This document shows positions 62,683 to 64,000 of a DNA stretch of 64,000 nucleotides, in pieces. A model generated the notes under the pieces. The model did no database searches and was not told the origin of the DNA. It was given only the letters and a program-made list of their open reading frames with translations. The position numbers and the translations under genes are program-made. The stretch is from Bacteroidales bacterium (GTDB lineage Bacteria; Bacteroidota; Bacteroidia; Bacteroidales; B18-G4): contig JAGYMZ010000002.1 in NCBI GenBank assembly GCA_018400295.1, positions 104,581-168,580 of the forward strand, given 5' to 3'. Within the stretch, counting starts at the first letter, position 1. Each line of letters starts with the position of its first letter.

Positions 62683-64000
62683 ATGTTCAATAAACTGACA
62701 AACATTTTCCTTAGTCCATACATCCTTGCCCTGGTCGTTACCCTTGTCGTTGCTTTGTTCGTTCCCGAAACCGCCAAATATGTGCTGAAGCTTGATCAAT
62801 ATTTCCTGATGGAAAAAAAGCATGGACAATCCTTATTTTCTGACCTGGACGGGGATTCCCTGAGCGAATATCTTATTTCCTTTAATAATATGGCTGGCGT
62901 TCATGCCCTGAAAGTTTCGGACAATAACCGGGAGGTTATTGACCAGTGGAATTTTTCGGGAAAACATCCTGAAAAAACCCATAGAATATTTACAGGGGAT
63001 TATGATCGCAACGGCTATAAAGAAGTATACTTATTTTCTGAATCCAGGGACAGCTTATTGTTGAACATTATCGAGCCTTTGAATGAAGGGGGGATAGACC
63101 GGAGGAATGTATTTATTGACGTTATACGAAGAACCAACCGGAACAGGCCTGATTATTCGATTCATTTCTGTGGTTTGCGCGACATTGATAAGGATGGTTT
63201 TCAGGATCTGGTTTTTGTCGTCCGCACCGGATTTGGACTGAAACCGCGGAAAATATATATTTATAATACCAGGAATAAGCATCTTACAAAATCACCCTAC
63301 AGCGGGGTTGTCCCGGTCAATTTACAGTTTCATGATATCGACGGAGATGGTTTTGACGAAATATTTGGGAGTACTTACACAACAGGAAACATGACGCCCG
63401 AAGATACCATCCCTTTTCCCGACAGTAGCGCATGGTTCATGGTCTATGACCGCAAACTGAAGCATGTGTTTGACCCTGTTGAATTTCCCGGGTTTAAAAC
63501 CAACGTCCGGCCCTACCTGATGAAGCAGGGTGGCAACCTGTATTTTTTGTTGTATACAATGGACAATTATTCCAGTCACAATTCTTTGATGTTGTTCGAT
63601 GTCAAAGGAAACCTTTTGAAGAAAAAGGCAATATCCAAAGAGTGGGAATTCATGGCCCAGAAGCCATTTCCCATATTGGAAGGATGTTTCCCCGGTAGCC
63701 TTGTTTTAATGGATAACTACGGTGATGTGTTTGTTACGGATACTTCCCTGATTTTGAAAAAGGCAAGGGAATCTTCCCTGGGCCGGGTCCAACTGGTTTT
63801 TATCACGGAACTGGGCCTGGAAGAGGGGAAGGAACATGTTTTTTTGGATAAGGGGAAGTCGAACCTATACATAAGCAGTGCATGTTTGAATACCATCCTT
63901 TCCGGCCAACAGGAATTTCCCAAGGCATTCCGGTTCAGTATTTTCAGTGTGAAATTAAACGGTAATCTGCTTCCGCAATTGTTTTTCCAGTTTGATTCCC
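62683..64000 (+). CDS. Membrane-anchored protein with FG-GAP-like repeats, N-terminal part (runs off window)
   Basis: This frame is missing from the ORF track because it has no stop before the window end. It begins MFNKLTNIFLSPYILALVVT with one N-terminal membrane span (about 12-30). At least four calcium-type repeats of FG-GAP/VCBS kind follow in the visible 439 codons: DLDGDSLSEY, DYDRNGYKEV, DIDKDGFQDL and DIDGDGFDEI. The exported region may form a propeller sensor; large Bacteroidota histidine kinases with similar ectodomains exist, but no kinase part is visible here. The ATG at 62683 is the first in-frame start after a stop. Confidence 0.75.
   Translation, partial: MFNKLTNIFLSPYILALVVTLVVALFVPETAKYVLKLDQYFLMEKKHGQSLFSDLDGDSLSEYLISFNNMAGVHALKVSDNNREVIDQWNFSGKHPEKTHRIFTGDYDRNGYKEVYLFSESRDSLLLNIIEPLNEGGIDRRNVFIDVIRRTNRNRPDYSIHFCGLRDIDKDGFQDLVFVVRTGFGLKPRKIYIYNTRNKHLTKSPYSGVVPVNLQFHDIDGDGFDEIFGSTYTTGNMTPEDTIPFPDSSAWFMVYDRKLKHVFDPVEFPGFKTNVRPYLMKQGGNLYFLLYTMDNYSSHNSLMLFDVKGNLLKKKAISKEWEFMAQKPFPILEGCFPGSLVLMDNYGDVFVTDTSLILKKARESSLGRVQLVFITELGLEEGKEHVFLDKGKSNLYISSACLNTILSGQQEFPKAFRFSIFSVKLNGNLLPQLFFQFDS

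Overview
Organism. The window looks like a chromosomal segment of a Bacteroidota (Bacteroidetes) bacterium, probably an anaerobic or facultative member of the Bacteroidales/Marinilabiliales type. The evidence is the gldE-gldD gliding/type IX secretion genes, four proteins with C-terminal T9SS sorting domains, a FISUMP-domain lipoprotein, the fused DAHP synthase/chorismate mutase, an HU - AURKAIP1/COX24-like mini-protein - RNase G operon, and repeated TAnnTTTG promoter -7 boxes, sometimes with an upstream TTTG. No rRNA, tRNA, CRISPR array, prophage or intact insertion sequence was seen.

Layout. (1) 1-1466: 3' part of an RND adaptor gene, then tsaB. (2) 1479-13120, minus strand: a long heavy-metal (most likely copper/silver) resistance operon. 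It is read from a clear TTTG-N19-TAGTTTTG promoter and holds a small Cys-rich exported protein, a His-rich TonB receptor, a second HYC_CC_PP protein, CusA-, CusC- and CusB-like RND parts, an HMA metallochaperone and, at the far end, a CDF zinc-type exporter. (3) 13291-30878: a C4 acyl-CoA island with crotonase, 3-hydroxyacyl-CoA dehydrogenase, SCP2-type thiolase, ElbB, acyl-CoA dehydrogenase, EtfB/EtfA, a membrane Fe-S oxidoreductase of the ETF:menaquinone type, and the fused isobutyryl-CoA mutase IcmF. Together these could convert isobutyryl-CoA to n-butyryl-CoA and on to two acetyl-CoA, passing electrons through ETF to the quinone pool, or run partly in reverse. Three surface proteins (FISUMP/PKD lipoprotein, VWA lipoprotein, T9SS protein) sit inside this island. 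(4) 30996-39316: housekeeping genes hflX, trpS, rng, a 29-codon COX24-like gene, HU, mutY, ssb, gldE, gldD. (5) 39477-48800: a T9SS zinc carboxypeptidase, an ECF sigma factor followed by a single-span protein that looks like an anti-sigma region fused to an outer-membrane barrel, a 1195-residue T9SS protein with a duplicated module, and corA. (6) 48881-55503: aroG/CM fusion, asnS, rpoN, a PAP2-like membrane protein, a PorT-like barrel, msrA. (7) 55686-64000: M28 peptidase, TatT-like lipoprotein, alpha/beta hydrolase, a small T9SS protein, a class C serine hydrolase and the 5' end of a membrane-anchored protein with FG-GAP-like repeats that runs off the window.

Most notable non-coding signals. 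An 11-bp unit (AGATGTCATCC / GGATGACATCT) occurs as three tandem copies directly upstream of the acyl-CoA dehydrogenase and as four copies upstream of the M28 peptidase 40 kb away, in the same order and orientation relative to the downstream gene. This looks like a shared, helically phased operator. A second dispersed repeat (a TCCGCC/GGCGGA hairpin plus a 27-bp conserved tail) occurs at 55651 and 60815, and in the first case it supplies the stop codon of the peptidase. A 401-bp gap at 54482-54882 carries a plus-strand promoter-like box and a plus-strand terminator-like hairpin between two minus-strand genes, so it may encode a small RNA.
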